64,000 nucleotides of DNA from Lachancea thermotolerans CBS 6340 (lineage: Eukaryota > Ascomycota > Saccharomycetes > Saccharomycetales > Saccharomycetaceae), in contig NC_013080.1 in the NCBI RefSeq assembly GCF_000142805.1, forward strand, positions 496,001 to 560,000, in the 5' to 3' direction. Position 1 is the first letter of the stretch; each line of letters starts with the position of its first letter. The notes beneath the pieces were generated by a model that was not told the DNA's origin, ran no database searches, and saw only the letters and a list, made by a program, of their open reading frames with translations. The translations under genes and the position numbers were made by a program. Positions 9,266 to 18,739 of this stretch are shown piece after piece.

Positions 9266-10123
9266 ATGAGTGGCCAGGAACCCAGTCTACCGCCAATGGG
9301 ACCGACACTTCCAGCGGCTTTAGCGTTCCGTAAAAACCTGGTATGCTACTGCGAAGATCCTACGGTCGTCGTGGAATTCTTACAAGCTCTACACCTCCCC
9401 TACGCCTTGTGGGAAAATTACGATGACATAGACGCAAGACCAAAGCCAGAGGCCGAGCAGGTGCTAGTGCTTCCGAACGTGGACAGGTTGTTGACGCTAC
9501 AGCAAGACAAGCTTGCCAAGTTCCTGCAGGTTATGAGGTCTCGGGACACACCGTTCTTTGCTGCGGTCGCGACTGTGTCGCCAGGCTTTGTCCCGTACGC
9601 TCATTTTACTCCGTACCTCAAGCGTCAGTTTTGGTTCGCTTGCGCGGAACCAATGACGGGCGGCGCTACAGACTTTAACGAGGAAACGCTGCCGCAGCTG
9701 CGCAACTCACTGCGCAAGGTCCACGTGCACCACTCTATTCGCCGCTACGTTCTCGATATCATTATGCACCTACGAGTGCACCGTTTTTCCAGTCAGGCTT
9801 CAGGAGGTGGTTGCTCTACCCACTCTTTGCGTGATATTCTGGAACTTTGTCAAACGCTTGCGCTGGCCGAAGAACGCGCCTTCGTAGTACCTGACATTGT
9901 CAAGACTGCTTCCTACTGGTACTTCCCGTTCCACCTGGAGCTCATTCAGAATCCCAGCCACGAAATCTCGCTGCAGTATGGCTCAGATCCTGACCTAGTC
10001 GCACAGCTAGTGAATGCAATGCAGCAGTTTTCGCTACAAAGGGCTTCCGAGATCCATTACCCGCTCTATTTTCAATATATGGTGCTACGTGATGTTCTCA
10101 ACCTTGTTGTACCAGCTATCTGA
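9266..10123 (+). CDS. MTC2: Mtc2-like protein of unknown molecular function
   Basis: A 285-residue protein from the ATG at 9266 (a TTG one codon earlier is in frame but not used). The name rests on position between UTP11 and CWP1, where S. cerevisiae has YKL098W/MTC2, and on general resemblance; Mtc2 there is longer (about 349 residues). Mtc2 was named for a genetic interaction with cdc13-1, and its biochemical role is not known. No membrane segment or signal peptide is seen. The sequence looks globular, with conserved-looking blocks such as TPYLKRQFWFACAEP and HHSIRRYVLDIIMHLRVHRF. Treat the symbol as a synteny-based assignment. Confidence 0.75.
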   Translation: MSGQEPSLPPMGPTLPAALAFRKNLVCYCEDPTVVVEFLQALHLPYALWENYDDIDARPKPEAEQVLVLPNVDRLLTLQQDKLAKFLQVMRSRDTPFFAAVATVSPGFVPYAHFTPYLKRQFWFACAEPMTGGATDFNEETLPQLRNSLRKVHVHHSIRRYVLDIIMHLRVHRFSSQASGGGCSTHSLRDILELCQTLALAEERAFVVPDIVKTASYWYFPFHLELIQNPSHEISLQYGSDPDLVAQLVNAMQQFSLQRASEIHYPLYFQYMVLRDVLNLVVPAI

Positions 10124-10563
10124 GCCGTACAGAAGGCAAGCTGCGTGACTCGTGCGCCGTCCGAACCCTTTAAAGAACATTTTCAGTTGATGCCACAGCA
10201 TTTCGGCATCGAAATACTCAGCGCGAAGTCACTTCGGGCTTTTCTTTCCCCATTTAGCATTATTACACCTCGACGCAAAGCGGACTAGTCATTTTTCAAA
10301 AAGCTTGGTATACGTCATAATTTGAAACTCAGGGACCAGTCGTGGAAAGTTCTAAAAAAAGATTACGCGTAGGTGAGAAACAATGAATGACCAGCTTCAA
10401 AGCGAAAGAAATGGTATATATACGCGTACATTGAGTCCCCAGGTTCGAAAACGGTCTTCTTGGCAAGTACATCGGCTTTATCAAATTCTAGTGTCTCACA
10501 AAGAATCAACGAAGCCAAATAAGAAAGTTTCAAGACCAAATTCAAATCTAATCACCAGTCAAC
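10124..10563. promoter_or_regulatory. CWP1 promoter region
   Basis: There are 440 bases with no gene. A TATA-like GGTATATATACGCG sits at about 10412-10425, some 140 bases before the CWP1 ATG. This is a usual place for a strongly expressed cell-wall gene. Confidence 0.4.
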
Positions 10564-11571
10564 ATGAAGTTCACCAGTGCATTTACCGCTGCATTATTGG
10601 CATGTGCAAGACTAGCTTTAGCTGACTCTGAGACCTTCGGCCTTCTAGTCATCAGATCGGGTTCGAGCTTGCAGTATGCTTCCGCGTATGCTCAAGATTC
10701 CAAGCTGTACCTAGGCAGCAGCTCTGACTCGCTTTCTGCTGTTGTCACCGACGATGGAAAGCTGAAGCTCTCCGATGATAAGTATGCTGTCGTGAGCTCT
10801 GACGGCTCCGTCGTGGAGGGATCTGAGTCTGAAGGCTCCAGTGAGTTCTCCATTTCTGAGGGACATTTGTTGTATGGTGGTAAGGACGGTTTTGTGGCAG
10901 TTCCCTCTGGTTCCGCCTACTTGCTATACACTAACAACTCGGACTCATCTAGCATTGGAGTTGCCATTAGAGCGACTTCCACATCTGGGTCCACCGTCCC
11001 AGACTTCAGCCCTTCTGGCGAGGACTCTAGTTCAGCGGGCTCATCCAGCACCGCTGCCTCGTCCGGCACATCCACCGCTTCCCAGACTACTTTGTCTCCA
11101 TCCTCTGGCGCTGATGCTGCTGTCTCCCAGATCGGCGACGGCCAGATCCAGGCAACCACTGCCACTTCTTCCAAGGCCGCTAGCTCTGCTGCGGCTGTTT
11201 CCCAGATCGGTGACGGGCAGATTCAGGCCACTACAGCCACCTCTTCCAAGCTCACCAGCTCTGCTGCGGCTGTTTCCCAGATCGGTGACGGACAGATTCA
11301 GGCTACTACAGCCACCTCTTCCAAGCCCACTAGTTCTGCCGCGGCTGTCTCTCAAATCGGTGACGGCCAGATCCAGGCTGCCACCTCAGTTGCCAGTCCC
11401 TCAAGCTCGTCTTCAAAAACTACCGTCTCAGCTGTTTCCCAAATAAGCGACGGCCAGATCCAAGCTACATCCTCTTCCGCTAGCGTTCAGGTTCAGTCTG
11501 AAAACGGTGGAGCCCAAGCTGTTGTGGGGCTAGGCGCTGGTTTTGCTGCCGCTGCTGCCTTGTTGTTGTAA
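10564..11571 (+). CDS. CWP1: Cwp1-like GPI cell-wall mannoprotein with five Pir-type repeats
   Basis: A secreted, GPI-anchored cell-wall protein of 335 residues. It has a signal peptide at 1-21 ([20 protein letters not shown]) and then an N-terminal Cwp1 domain ([44 protein letters not shown]). Next comes a Ser/Thr-rich stalk with five Pir motifs of form [10 protein letters not shown] (one [10 protein letters not shown]), and finally a hydrophobic GPI signal ([21 protein letters not shown]). The stalk Asn/Gly before the tail is a possible omega site. S. cerevisiae Cwp1 (239 residues) has one such repeat. Pir repeats can form alkali-labile ester links from Gln to beta-1,3-glucan, so five would give many wall contacts. 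Position after MTC2 matches YKL096W, and a diverged tandem copy follows. Confidence 0.93.
   Translation: MKFTSAFTAALLACARLALADSETFGLLVIRSGSSLQYASAYAQDSKLYLGSSSDSLSAVVTDDGKLKLSDDKYAVVSSDGSVVEGSESEGSSEFSISEGHLLYGGKDGFVAVPSGSAYLLYTNNSDSSSIGVAIRATSTSGSTVPDFSPSGEDSSSAGSSSTAASSGTSTASQTTLSPSSGADAAVSQIGDGQIQATTATSSKAASSAAAVSQIGDGQIQATTATSSKLTSSAAAVSQIGDGQIQATTATSSKPTSSAAAVSQIGDGQIQAATSVASPSSSSSKTTVSAVSQISDGQIQATSSSASVQVQSENGGAQAVVGLGAGFAAAAALLL
11119..11480 (+). repeat. Pir-repeat array in CWP1, 75-bp units
   Basis: The GCT codon opening the Ala-Val-Ser-Gln motif recurs at 11119, 11194, 11269, 11344 and 11431. The first four units are therefore exactly 75 bp (25 residues) apart and nearly identical, and the last spacing is 87 bp. 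Such regular, near-identical units are expected to change number by recombination. Confidence 0.9.
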
Positions 11572-12214
11572 ACACATCAAGCAGGCCATTTCCATATTGT
11601 CGGTGGGCTCGCTGGTGAGTCTGGCCTAGCTTGTCTGACAAGCTCATTTCAAACATACAATCTAAATAATAATCACATCATCATTCCTTATTAGTTCACT
11701 ATCTTCGAATGTTCTCATCTGCTCTGACTCCCCTTGTCCTGCACCATTCTGTTGTTCGATGAGTTCGGCGCCCTAAACTTTTTTAGTTGATTACGTACAC
11801 AACGCAGGGTCTCGTTGCTATTGACTGTGTATTTCGAGATCTCGAATTCACAGATGGCTAAAGAAATTGAGTGGGGGGGAGGGGGGTAACGAGGTTTCCA
11901 GAAAGAGCAGAAGCGCCAAGAAACCGCCAACTATGCATCTAGGCTTGCTACATCATCTTATCGTAGCCTCTTTGCTGTTTCCCCATACTGTTGCAAAAAT
12001 TGTACACAAGCCGCTTTTGTGTCACTTTTCCTTGCCGCTTTCAGAAATCTGTCGTTGGTGCAAAGACCCAAAGCCTGGAAAGTTACACATATAAACGGGC
12101 AAAAAGAACGTTTAGCCCAGGAAGATCCTCTCCTTCTCCTTACTACCTGTCTCAGAGTTCAAAGGCCCCTTTCCTTCACATATTGAAACTGCTTATCAAA
12201 AGACCTTCGCTTCG
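11572..12214. other. Intergenic region between the two CWP1-type genes, with a G-run
   Basis: There are 643 bases with no gene. A G-rich tract of six Gs, one A and six Gs runs at 11874-11886. It contains AGGGG stress-response (Msn2/4-type) cores and could form a G-quadruplex. A TATA-like ATATAAAC at about 12090 is placed for the downstream gene. Confidence 0.5.
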
Positions 12215-14326
12215 ATGAAGTTTAACTCGCTACTAGTTTCTAGTGTTGCGCTTGCGGGCAGTGCCGTCCGTGCTGACTCTCAAGAGTTTGATATGCTTGT
12301 AGTTCGCTCAGAATCACCACTGCAGTATGCATCCGTATACGCTGAAAATGGGCACTTGTTCCTCGGAGGGACATCAGTGGGCCTGTCGGGAGTTGTGACG
12401 GACAACGGCAAGTTGAGATTCTCGGACGGGACGTATGCCACTTTGAGTAATAACGGGTCCTTGGTGGAAGAAACTCGAGACCGCGCGACGGCAGGGTTTT
12501 CCATTTCTGGAGGCTATTTGAGCTTCGAAGGCTCGATCGGGTTTACTGGAGTTCTCGCCAGAGGTGGCTATGAGTTCTCAACTGTTATCACCAATCCAGA
12601 TGACTTAGATGTACTCATTAGAGCTAACCTTGCCAACGGTTCTAAAGCGCCAGATTTTGGCCCATCTTTTCATCGCCCCTCGATTCCGATCACCACTGCC
12701 TCTGCCAAGACTCTGTGCACCAAAATTCGGAATTCTACTATCACGATAACTAAGACAGAGCATGATACCACTACTGCAACGCTGACCTCGTGCGGCAATG
12801 GTCTTGCCACGAATTCTTCGACGCCAATCATTTCTTCAACGCCTATCATTTCTTTGACTTCCAGTGGCTTTGTAAATGTCACAAGCATACAGACCTCAGG
12901 GTTGTCGAATTCTTTCTTCACCCCTTCTGCAACAGTGACATTGAGTTCTCTTCCTTTCTCCTCGTTTCAGAATTCTACCACTATAATCTCAACTGCAAGC
13001 TTGTCAAGCATTCCGATCTCTTCGGGTTTTCTAAGCTCATCAACTGGTTCTAGCTCTCTGAATAGCACAATTTCTTTACCCACATCGACCGAAATCATCA
13101 CAGCTTCGAGTTTCTCGCCTAGTCAAAGCTCTTCAACTGTCTCAAGTTCGTCAGCTGTCTCAAGTCCAACGGCTATCCCAAGCTCGTCAGCTATCCCAAG
13201 CTCGTCAGCTATCCCAAGCTCGCCAGCTATCCCAAGCTCGTCAGCTATCCCAAGCTCTTCAGTTATCTCAAGCTCTTCGGCTATCCCAAGCTCATCTGTC
13301 GTCTTGAGCTCGATCATTGTCACAAGCTCGACCACCGCCTCGAGCTCTTCAGCTATTCCAAGCTCGACCGCTGCCTCGAGCTCTTCAGCTATCTCGAGTT
13401 CTTCAGCTATCTCGAGTTCTTTAGCTGCCTCGAGCTCTTCAGCCGCCTTAAGTTCTTCAGCTGCTTCAAGTTCTTTAGCTGCCTCGAGCTCTTCAGCTAT
13501 CTCGAGTTCTTCAGCTATCTCGAGTTCTTTAGCTGCCTCGAGCTCTTCAGCTGTCTCGAGTTCTTTAGCTGCCTCGAGCTCTTCAGCTATCTCAAGCTCT
13601 TTAGCTGCCCCAAGCTCTTCAGCTGCCTCAAGCTCTTTAGCTGCCTCAAGCTCTTCAGCTGCCTCAAGCTCTTCAGCTGCCTCAAGCTCCTTGGCTGCCT
13701 CAAGCTCCTTGGCTGCCTCAAGCTCTTCAGCTATCTCGAGTTCTTTAGCTGCCTCGAGCTCTTCAGCTATCTCAAGCTCTTTAGCTGCCTCGAGCATTGG
13801 GTCATCCAGCGCTCCTCCAGAAACGTCAAGCACTTCTTCCTCCGCCACATCTTCGCAGACTACATCTTCTTCGTCGTTAGCATCATCCTCAACAGCCTCC
13901 ACAGTTGCTTCAGTGTCTCAAAGTTCGCTCTCTTTGACTTCTTCATCGACATCTGTGCTTTCATCAGCTTCTTCTGTACCAGTATCAACGAGCACATTAG
14001 TATCTTCAGCTTCCGGTTCTTCACGCAGCTTACCGCCATTAACGTCGTCTACTGCCGTCACATCCAGCGGCCAATTAAGCAGCAGTACCGTGTCATCTCC
14101 ATCTTCTAGTGAAATGTCCTCCGTATCTTCGACTGAGCTGTCTTCAAGTATCTCCACCGAAACGTCAGCTGTTTCTTCCTCTAGTGTTGCTAGCTCTCAA
14201 GCGCCTGTTTCCTCCACCAGTCCAACACAGTCGTCGACAGAAAGTTCGACCCAGAATGGCGCTGGCCAAATAATTCCTACAGGCTTAGGTGCGAGCTTTT
14301 TCTTTGTAGCAGCACTGCTAATGTGA
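12215..14326 (+). CDS. CWP1-type GPI mannoprotein with long Ser/Ala repeat region
   Basis: A 703-residue predicted cell-wall protein, the tandem diverged paralogue of the gene at 10564. The signal peptide is residues 1-20 (MKFNSLLVSSVALAGSAVRA). The N-terminal domain repeats the Cwp1 pattern (SQEFDMLVVRSESPLQYASV, GVVTDNGKLRFSDGTYA, FSISGGYLSF). A segment TITITKTEHDTTTATLTSCG resembles the Thr/Cys stretch of other yeast wall proteins. Residues about 305-530 are six-residue Ser-rich repeats (SSSAIP grading into SSSAAS and SSLAAS), and the Ser/Thr stalk continues to a hydrophobic GPI tail (GAGQIIPTGLGASFFFVAAL). It has no Pir motif, so anchorage would be by GPI remnant only. The stalk is likely heavily O-mannosylated. 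S. cerevisiae has CWP2 at this place, but Cwp2 is tiny, so no symbol is given. Confidence 0.88.
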   Translation: MKFNSLLVSSVALAGSAVRADSQEFDMLVVRSESPLQYASVYAENGHLFLGGTSVGLSGVVTDNGKLRFSDGTYATLSNNGSLVEETRDRATAGFSISGGYLSFEGSIGFTGVLARGGYEFSTVITNPDDLDVLIRANLANGSKAPDFGPSFHRPSIPITTASAKTLCTKIRNSTITITKTEHDTTTATLTSCGNGLATNSSTPIISSTPIISLTSSGFVNVTSIQTSGLSNSFFTPSATVTLSSLPFSSFQNSTTIISTASLSSIPISSGFLSSSTGSSSLNSTISLPTSTEIITASSFSPSQSSSTVSSSSAVSSPTAIPSSSAIPSSSAIPSSPAIPSSSAIPSSSVISSSSAIPSSSVVLSSIIVTSSTTASSSSAIPSSTAASSSSAISSSSAISSSLAASSSSAALSSSAASSSLAASSSSAISSSSAISSSLAASSSSAVSSSLAASSSSAISSSLAAPSSSAASSSLAASSSSAASSSSAASSSLAASSSLAASSSSAISSSLAASSSSAISSSLAASSIGSSSAPPETSSTSSSATSSQTTSSSSLASSSTASTVASVSQSSLSLTSSSTSVLSSASSVPVSTSTLVSSASGSSRSLPPLTSSTAVTSSGQLSSSTVSSPSSSEMSSVSSTELSSSISTETSAVSSSSVASSQAPVSSTSPTQSSTESSTQNGAGQIIPTGLGASFFFVAALLM
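13137..13795 (+). repeat. 18-bp-based Ser/Ala minisatellite
   Basis: Six-codon units encoding Ser-Ser-Ser-Ala plus two variable residues run through about 660 bases. An early part has AGCTCGTCAGCTATCCCA units. A later part has units with repeated CTCGAG and AGCTCTTCAGCT. Because the unit lacks stops in other frames, a long antisense frame (13902-13123) also stays open. Confidence 0.88.
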
Positions 14327-15397
14327 TCAGGACATCGTGTTCCAGGAAATTGCTTCTTCAATGTGTAACAATCCGAGAGATTAATCGGTCTCAGGTTGCA
14401 CATACTATTTTTTCCAGTTCGTTTCAGTCCGTTTTATTGATTTCGAAATCAATAAATAACCTATTTAATACGTATGGCTTTGTTTTCCTTATCTACTTAT
14501 TCTCTATGAAAAAAGCTCTTTTTGGTTCATTTTAGTTTGGCTGGCTTATTGGCATTGCTTGTCATGAGCTAGTTAAGCTGCAAGTCGCCTTGACATGTTC
14601 AAAATTTTGAAAGGTGCTGTAAACATTTTCGTTAATTCAGCGGTGACATTCAAGGGCCAGCCAGGGTACCAGTGAGTTGCTATGTACATCTACAAGATAT
14701 TGTTCATTTCTTACCAGGAACTATCACCTTGCCAAGGCTTTCTTGAATAAATGGCCTCTAAACACATTTTCCCCAAGCTCGTGTTTTGTAGTTATTAATG
14801 CTGAGCCGTCTTGCTGCTGCACTGAAACAAATCTTCGCTAGCATTCAACGATTGAATCTCAAATGGTGGCCAAATGTTTCAGCTCCTCCTGAATATTAGT
14901 CTCTTATATTTTCTTTAGCAACACAAACCTTGGACCAGGTACTCAAAAGGTTAAAAAAGGATTCGCCATAGAGTTCGGCACTTGGCTAATAGTTGATGAT
15001 ATGTGTATACAACTCATAATAAACACTTGGATTTTCAATCTGGGCTGTAAAACAAATTAGGTGAGCTCTCGAAAGTTTAGGATCACAAAAAGTGCCAAAT
15101 ATGCTATCCTCACTAATGTGCAAAGAACTTCGATTTAAATAACTAAGATCTTGAACAAACAATGTAGCCCAATGTTTCGAGTCTGGCTGGTAATGGCGTT
15201 GTTGCGTTTACTAACAGCTGTCCGCCTTGAGATTTTTAGTTACACGTGACTTGGTTACACTCATCCTCAATATAACAATCGATGAGCCTTCAATGATAGA
15301 GTTACGAAATAATAACAGCGAAAGCCTACTCTCTGTCGAAGGATCTCTGCTTCGCAGACGAGGTTCCACTTTACTTGCAAGCTCCGTTTAGCATAAA
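14327..15397. other. Gene-free stretch between the CWP1-type gene and YJU2
   Basis: There are 1071 bases, AT-rich. I see no ORF of note, no tRNA and no recognisable repeat. A CACGTG lies near 15244. Length is ordinary for the space after a repeat-rich wall gene. Confidence 0.5.
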
Positions 15398-16216
15398 ATG
15401 TCCGAGAGAAAAGCCATTAATAAGTACTACCCGCCAAATTTCAACCCTCTGGAGGCGGAGGAGGCGGCTCGTAAGCTTTCCAAGAAGTTAAAGACTATGA
15501 ATCGAGACGTTATCACCATCCGACTTATGACGCCATTCAGTATGCGGTGCTTGAAGTGCTCAGAGTTCATACCCAAAAGCAGAAAATTCAACGGTAAGAA
15601 GGAGTTGCTGCCTGAAAAATACCTTGATACTATTAAGCAGTACAGATTGAGTATCAAGTGTCCCCGGTGCAATAACATGATAGCCTTCCGGACCGATCCT
15701 AAGAGTGGTGACTATGTGATGGAAATCGGCGGTGTCAAAAATTTTGTCGAAGAGAAGCCAGAGGAGAAGCTACCAGGAGACGAGACCTTAGACGAAACTC
15801 TTGAACGCCTCGAGAGGCAGCAACAACAGGATAACAACCAGACCAAAAATGACGACCACGAAGATAAGCTGGAAAAAATCGAGAAGCGGCTAGCTAAATT
15901 GCAGAAAGAACAACAAGATTATGAGGAACTTGAAGCTCTGCGACGGGAAAATATATCGAAAATGAAGAAAGCTGAAGCATTACAAGAGAAAAGTCACCTA
16001 TCTGCTCAGGAAGAAAGCCAGGGGGACGAGGAGAAAGCTGAATTGGCTTTCCGGCTTTTCAACGCGCAAAAGGCTGACGGCGAGACCTCCGGGCCTGCGG
16101 TACACATTACAGCGGCACCTGCCGCGATCCCACAAAAAATTCGTTCGAAAAAGAAGGCGAAGTCAAATGCGCTGGGAGTCATTGTTAAAAAGAAGAATCG
16201 AGCCAGGCAGACCTAG
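15398..16216 (+). CDS. YJU2: Splicing factor Yju2 (Cwc16)
   Basis: Yju2 joins the spliceosome at the first catalytic step and helps place the branch helix. The product is 272 residues (278 in S. cerevisiae). It starts MSERKAINKYYPPNFNPLEA, the family signature. A four-cysteine zinc site follows, with CxxC pairs at C51/C54 and C88/C91 (RCLKCSEFI, KCPRCNNMIAFRTDP, DYVMEIGG). The second half is charged coiled coil (about 120-225), and a basic C-terminus (KIRSKKKAKSN, VKKKNRARQT) should carry a nuclear signal. It is tandem with YJU3, as YKL095W and YKL094W are in S. cerevisiae. Confidence 0.96.
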   Translation: MSERKAINKYYPPNFNPLEAEEAARKLSKKLKTMNRDVITIRLMTPFSMRCLKCSEFIPKSRKFNGKKELLPEKYLDTIKQYRLSIKCPRCNNMIAFRTDPKSGDYVMEIGGVKNFVEEKPEEKLPGDETLDETLERLERQQQQDNNQTKNDDHEDKLEKIEKRLAKLQKEQQDYEELEALRRENISKMKKAEALQEKSHLSAQEESQGDEEKAELAFRLFNAQKADGETSGPAVHITAAPAAIPQKIRSKKKAKSNALGVIVKKKNRARQT

Positions 16217-16468
16217 GGGGGTAATGTAATAACAATTTTCCGAATTGAAGCAATGTTATGCAGTGATACTTAAATGCCACAGGCCTAAGTGCTGGTTAGC
16301 ATTTGAAGCGCCCAGGCGAATTGTGGCCTGGCGTGCCTGCCCGTTTAGTAATTCGTCAACAGTGATTATGTCTATTTTGAACTCCGGAAGTATTAAGAAC
16401 TAAAATTCAATTAGAAAAGGGTTCTTATTTTGAAAGTGAATTGATCAACACAAGAATTTAACACGAGG

Positions 16469-17410
16469 ATGTTCTTTTTCTCCGGCAAGAAATCAGCGCC
16501 GATCGACTTTCCATACAAGCCGACCTCCTCGAGCTTTATCAAAGATAAACACCAGTTTGACGGTGCCGATTTCATTTATGTGAAGTGGTTCGTTGCAACA
16601 GAGCAAACGCTCACAGCAAAGGCACGTCTACTAGTTGTCCACGGCTTCGACGAATACACGCTGCTCTATAGCCGTTTGATGGACCAGCTCAGCAAAGTTG
16701 GGATTGAGTCCTTTGCATTCGATCAGAGAGGGTCAGGAGAAACATCCCCAGGGAAGCAGCGCGGCAGAACTAACGAATATCACACATTTAATGATTTGGA
16801 CCACTTCATAGAATGGAATCTAGAAGATAAGGACCCGGAAACCCCATTGTTCCTCTTTGGGCATTCCATGGGTGGTGGTATTGTCCTTAACTACGGGTGT
16901 GCCGGCCGCTTTCGCGACCAGATAGCAGGAATTGTTTGCACCGGCCCGCTGATCGAGCTTCACCCTCACTCTGCTCCTAGTAGACTTGTCACGGCGTTAT
17001 CGCCTCTGCTCGCTGCGTGCTTGCCAAACTTCCGAATTGACACGGGACTTGACATAGACGCTACAACCTCAGACGAGAGGTACCGCAATTTTCTGAGCCG
17101 CGATCCGTTGACAGTGCCCTTATACGGTTCTCTCCGCCAGATCTACGATTTCTTGGCTCGCGGCAAGAAGCTGCTGGAGGACAAAGAGTACGTGGCTAAG
17201 CTCCAAAAACCCGTCCTCATTTTCCACGGCATCAGCGACACTATCAATGATCCGAAGGCCTCGGAGAAGTTTAACAAACTGTGTACCGCTACTGATAAGC
17301 GTTTGGAGCTCGTTCCCGGTGCTAGGCACTCTTTGTGCCTCGAGACAGATGAAGTTTTCGAGAGAATGTTCAACGATATGCATAACTGGCTGCTAGAGCA
17401 CGCACCATAG
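16469..17410 (+). CDS. YJU3: Monoglyceride lipase Yju3
   Basis: A serine hydrolase of the alpha/beta fold that cleaves monoacylglycerols on lipid droplets and ER. The product is 313 residues, the same length as in S. cerevisiae as I recall. The oxyanion block is VVHGFDEY, the nucleophile elbow is GHSMGGG with Ser133, and the late acid and His blocks are FHGISDTINDP and GARHSLCLE. No signal peptide or transmembrane segment is seen. The gene lies 252 bp after YJU2 on the same strand. Confidence 0.95.
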   Translation: MFFFSGKKSAPIDFPYKPTSSSFIKDKHQFDGADFIYVKWFVATEQTLTAKARLLVVHGFDEYTLLYSRLMDQLSKVGIESFAFDQRGSGETSPGKQRGRTNEYHTFNDLDHFIEWNLEDKDPETPLFLFGHSMGGGIVLNYGCAGRFRDQIAGIVCTGPLIELHPHSAPSRLVTALSPLLAACLPNFRIDTGLDIDATTSDERYRNFLSRDPLTVPLYGSLRQIYDFLARGKKLLEDKEYVAKLQKPVLIFHGISDTINDPKASEKFNKLCTATDKRLELVPGARHSLCLETDEVFERMFNDMHNWLLEHAP

Positions 17411-17914
17411 AGTGCAACTCACCGACAAAATTGAGACAGAATGTGCGGCCTCAGTTAGTTCGCAGCTATGTTTCTTGCATTTAAGCCGTGTGAAGTCACT
17501 CGGCACAAATGATTTGCTTCTTCGGCGTTCGGTCCACCTTGGCATGACGTAAAGTGGCATCTCGTTGCACCTGACCCACTGTTCAGTTTGGGCTTTTGTA
17601 ATGTCGTCAGGCCACTTAGCTTTATGTTCACGGAGTTCTACTTTTTCTCTTGGCTCGTGATCTAGGGGCAGTAGATGCATTTAGGACCTCCGTAGCTACT
17701 TATCTTCATTCAATTGAGAGCCCAAAACTTCCGCTTGATGTGCTCCGGCATATATCCGTGTATTTTTCTACGATTTTTGTTGCTACGTACTCACATGCAG
17801 GGAACATGTTGATGTGATAGAATATATATTAAATCAACTCCCGGAAAAAGGTCAGGCTATTCATTGCAAAATTAACTACACAAGGTCCAGGATAGCCATA
17901 GCCCCAAGAAACAA
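17411..17914. other. YJU3-MBR1 intergenic region
   Basis: There are 504 bases. A 95-codon minus-strand frame (17680-17393) is present but has no recognisable product and overlaps the end of YJU3. A TATATATT stretch lies near 17822, about 90 bases before the MBR1 ATG. Confidence 0.45.
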
Positions 17915-18739
17915 ATGGAATTTTCGGAGGTGAAAGATTCGAAAAAGGTCAGTTGCTGTTCGAGGGCAAGCGACCCCACAGAAAACATATGCGAGTGCGA
18001 AGACGAGCTCGACATTTTCGAGAGGTTTGTGCAGGACCCTTGCATGAATGCATGGGAAGACCTAGACGAAGAAGGCCGCCCATCGCAGTGGGAAGATGAC
18101 GAACTCGACCCCGTTTGTGAGGGCGTCGAAGGCTTCGCGCGTAAGCAAGTCAGAACTTCGAAACCTTGCATATGTTCGAACTGCCACCATCCGAGGCGGT
18201 GGAAAACTTCCAGCACAGCACAAGACTTTGATGAGCCTGTGCTCCGTTGCTCGCGTACCAACAGTTTCATGTCACAGCTATCGCGCCAAGCATCGCGCCA
18301 GTCGCTGCCTGACCCGGGCGAGGGTACTTGCGGCTCCCCCACGCACCCCGGATACTCGCAGCCGTCTCTCGAGATCGGGCCTTCTCGTTCCAACTCTGTA
18401 TCCCGCACCCGTTCACGCTCTTCGTTCGGAGCTTCTTCGGCAATCCCTGCCCATATCTACTGTCTCGAACGGTTTGTCAGTTCAGAACTGGACTCCGCCG
18501 CCGAGAACTTCTGCAGAAAGGACCCTTTGACACTAAACACAGTTTCGCCCACAACATCCACCATCTGCTCTCCAAGTGGCTCCGATTCAGCCACTTCCCC
18601 ACAGATGGCCGGCGTGCTGTCGAGTTCATCATCCACCAACAGCGCTAAAAACAATGCTGATATCCAACCTGTTTTTTTAAGTAAGAGGAAATCGAGGGTA
18701 TCATCCATAGAGGTCTCGCTACTGAATTCGTTTTCTTGA
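17915..18739 (+). CDS. MBR1: Mbr1/Isf1-type regulator of mitochondrial function
   Basis: A 274-residue, Ser-rich and probably disordered protein. It is related to S. cerevisiae Mbr1 and its duplicate Isf1, which affect respiratory growth and aerobic gene expression by an unknown mechanism. Shared blocks are LDIFERFVQDPCMNAW near the start, SNSVSRTRSRSSFGASSAIP and IPAHIYCLERFVSSELD in the middle, and RKSRVSSIEVSLLNSF at the end. A Cys pair cluster (CICSNCHHPRRW, near residues 87-98) is not something I can assign. One gene stands here for the MBR1 (YKL093W) / ISF1 (YMR081C) pair, which supports a pre-duplication genome. Confidence 0.9.
   Translation: MEFSEVKDSKKVSCCSRASDPTENICECEDELDIFERFVQDPCMNAWEDLDEEGRPSQWEDDELDPVCEGVEGFARKQVRTSKPCICSNCHHPRRWKTSSTAQDFDEPVLRCSRTNSFMSQLSRQASRQSLPDPGEGTCGSPTHPGYSQPSLEIGPSRSNSVSRTRSRSSFGASSAIPAHIYCLERFVSSELDSAAENFCRKDPLTLNTVSPTTSTICSPSGSDSATSPQMAGVLSSSSSTNSAKNNADIQPVFLSKRKSRVSSIEVSLLNSFS

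Noticed and set aside
13123-13902. 259-codon minus-strand frame of Glu/Leu/Ala repeats opposite the Ser-rich region
   Set aside because: It follows from the repeat unit, which has no stop in that frame. It lies fully inside a clear secreted-protein gene and has no known relative.
17393-17680. 95-codon minus-strand frame after YJU3
   Set aside because: Overlaps the YJU3 end, no recognised product, unusual His/Lys/Trp composition.
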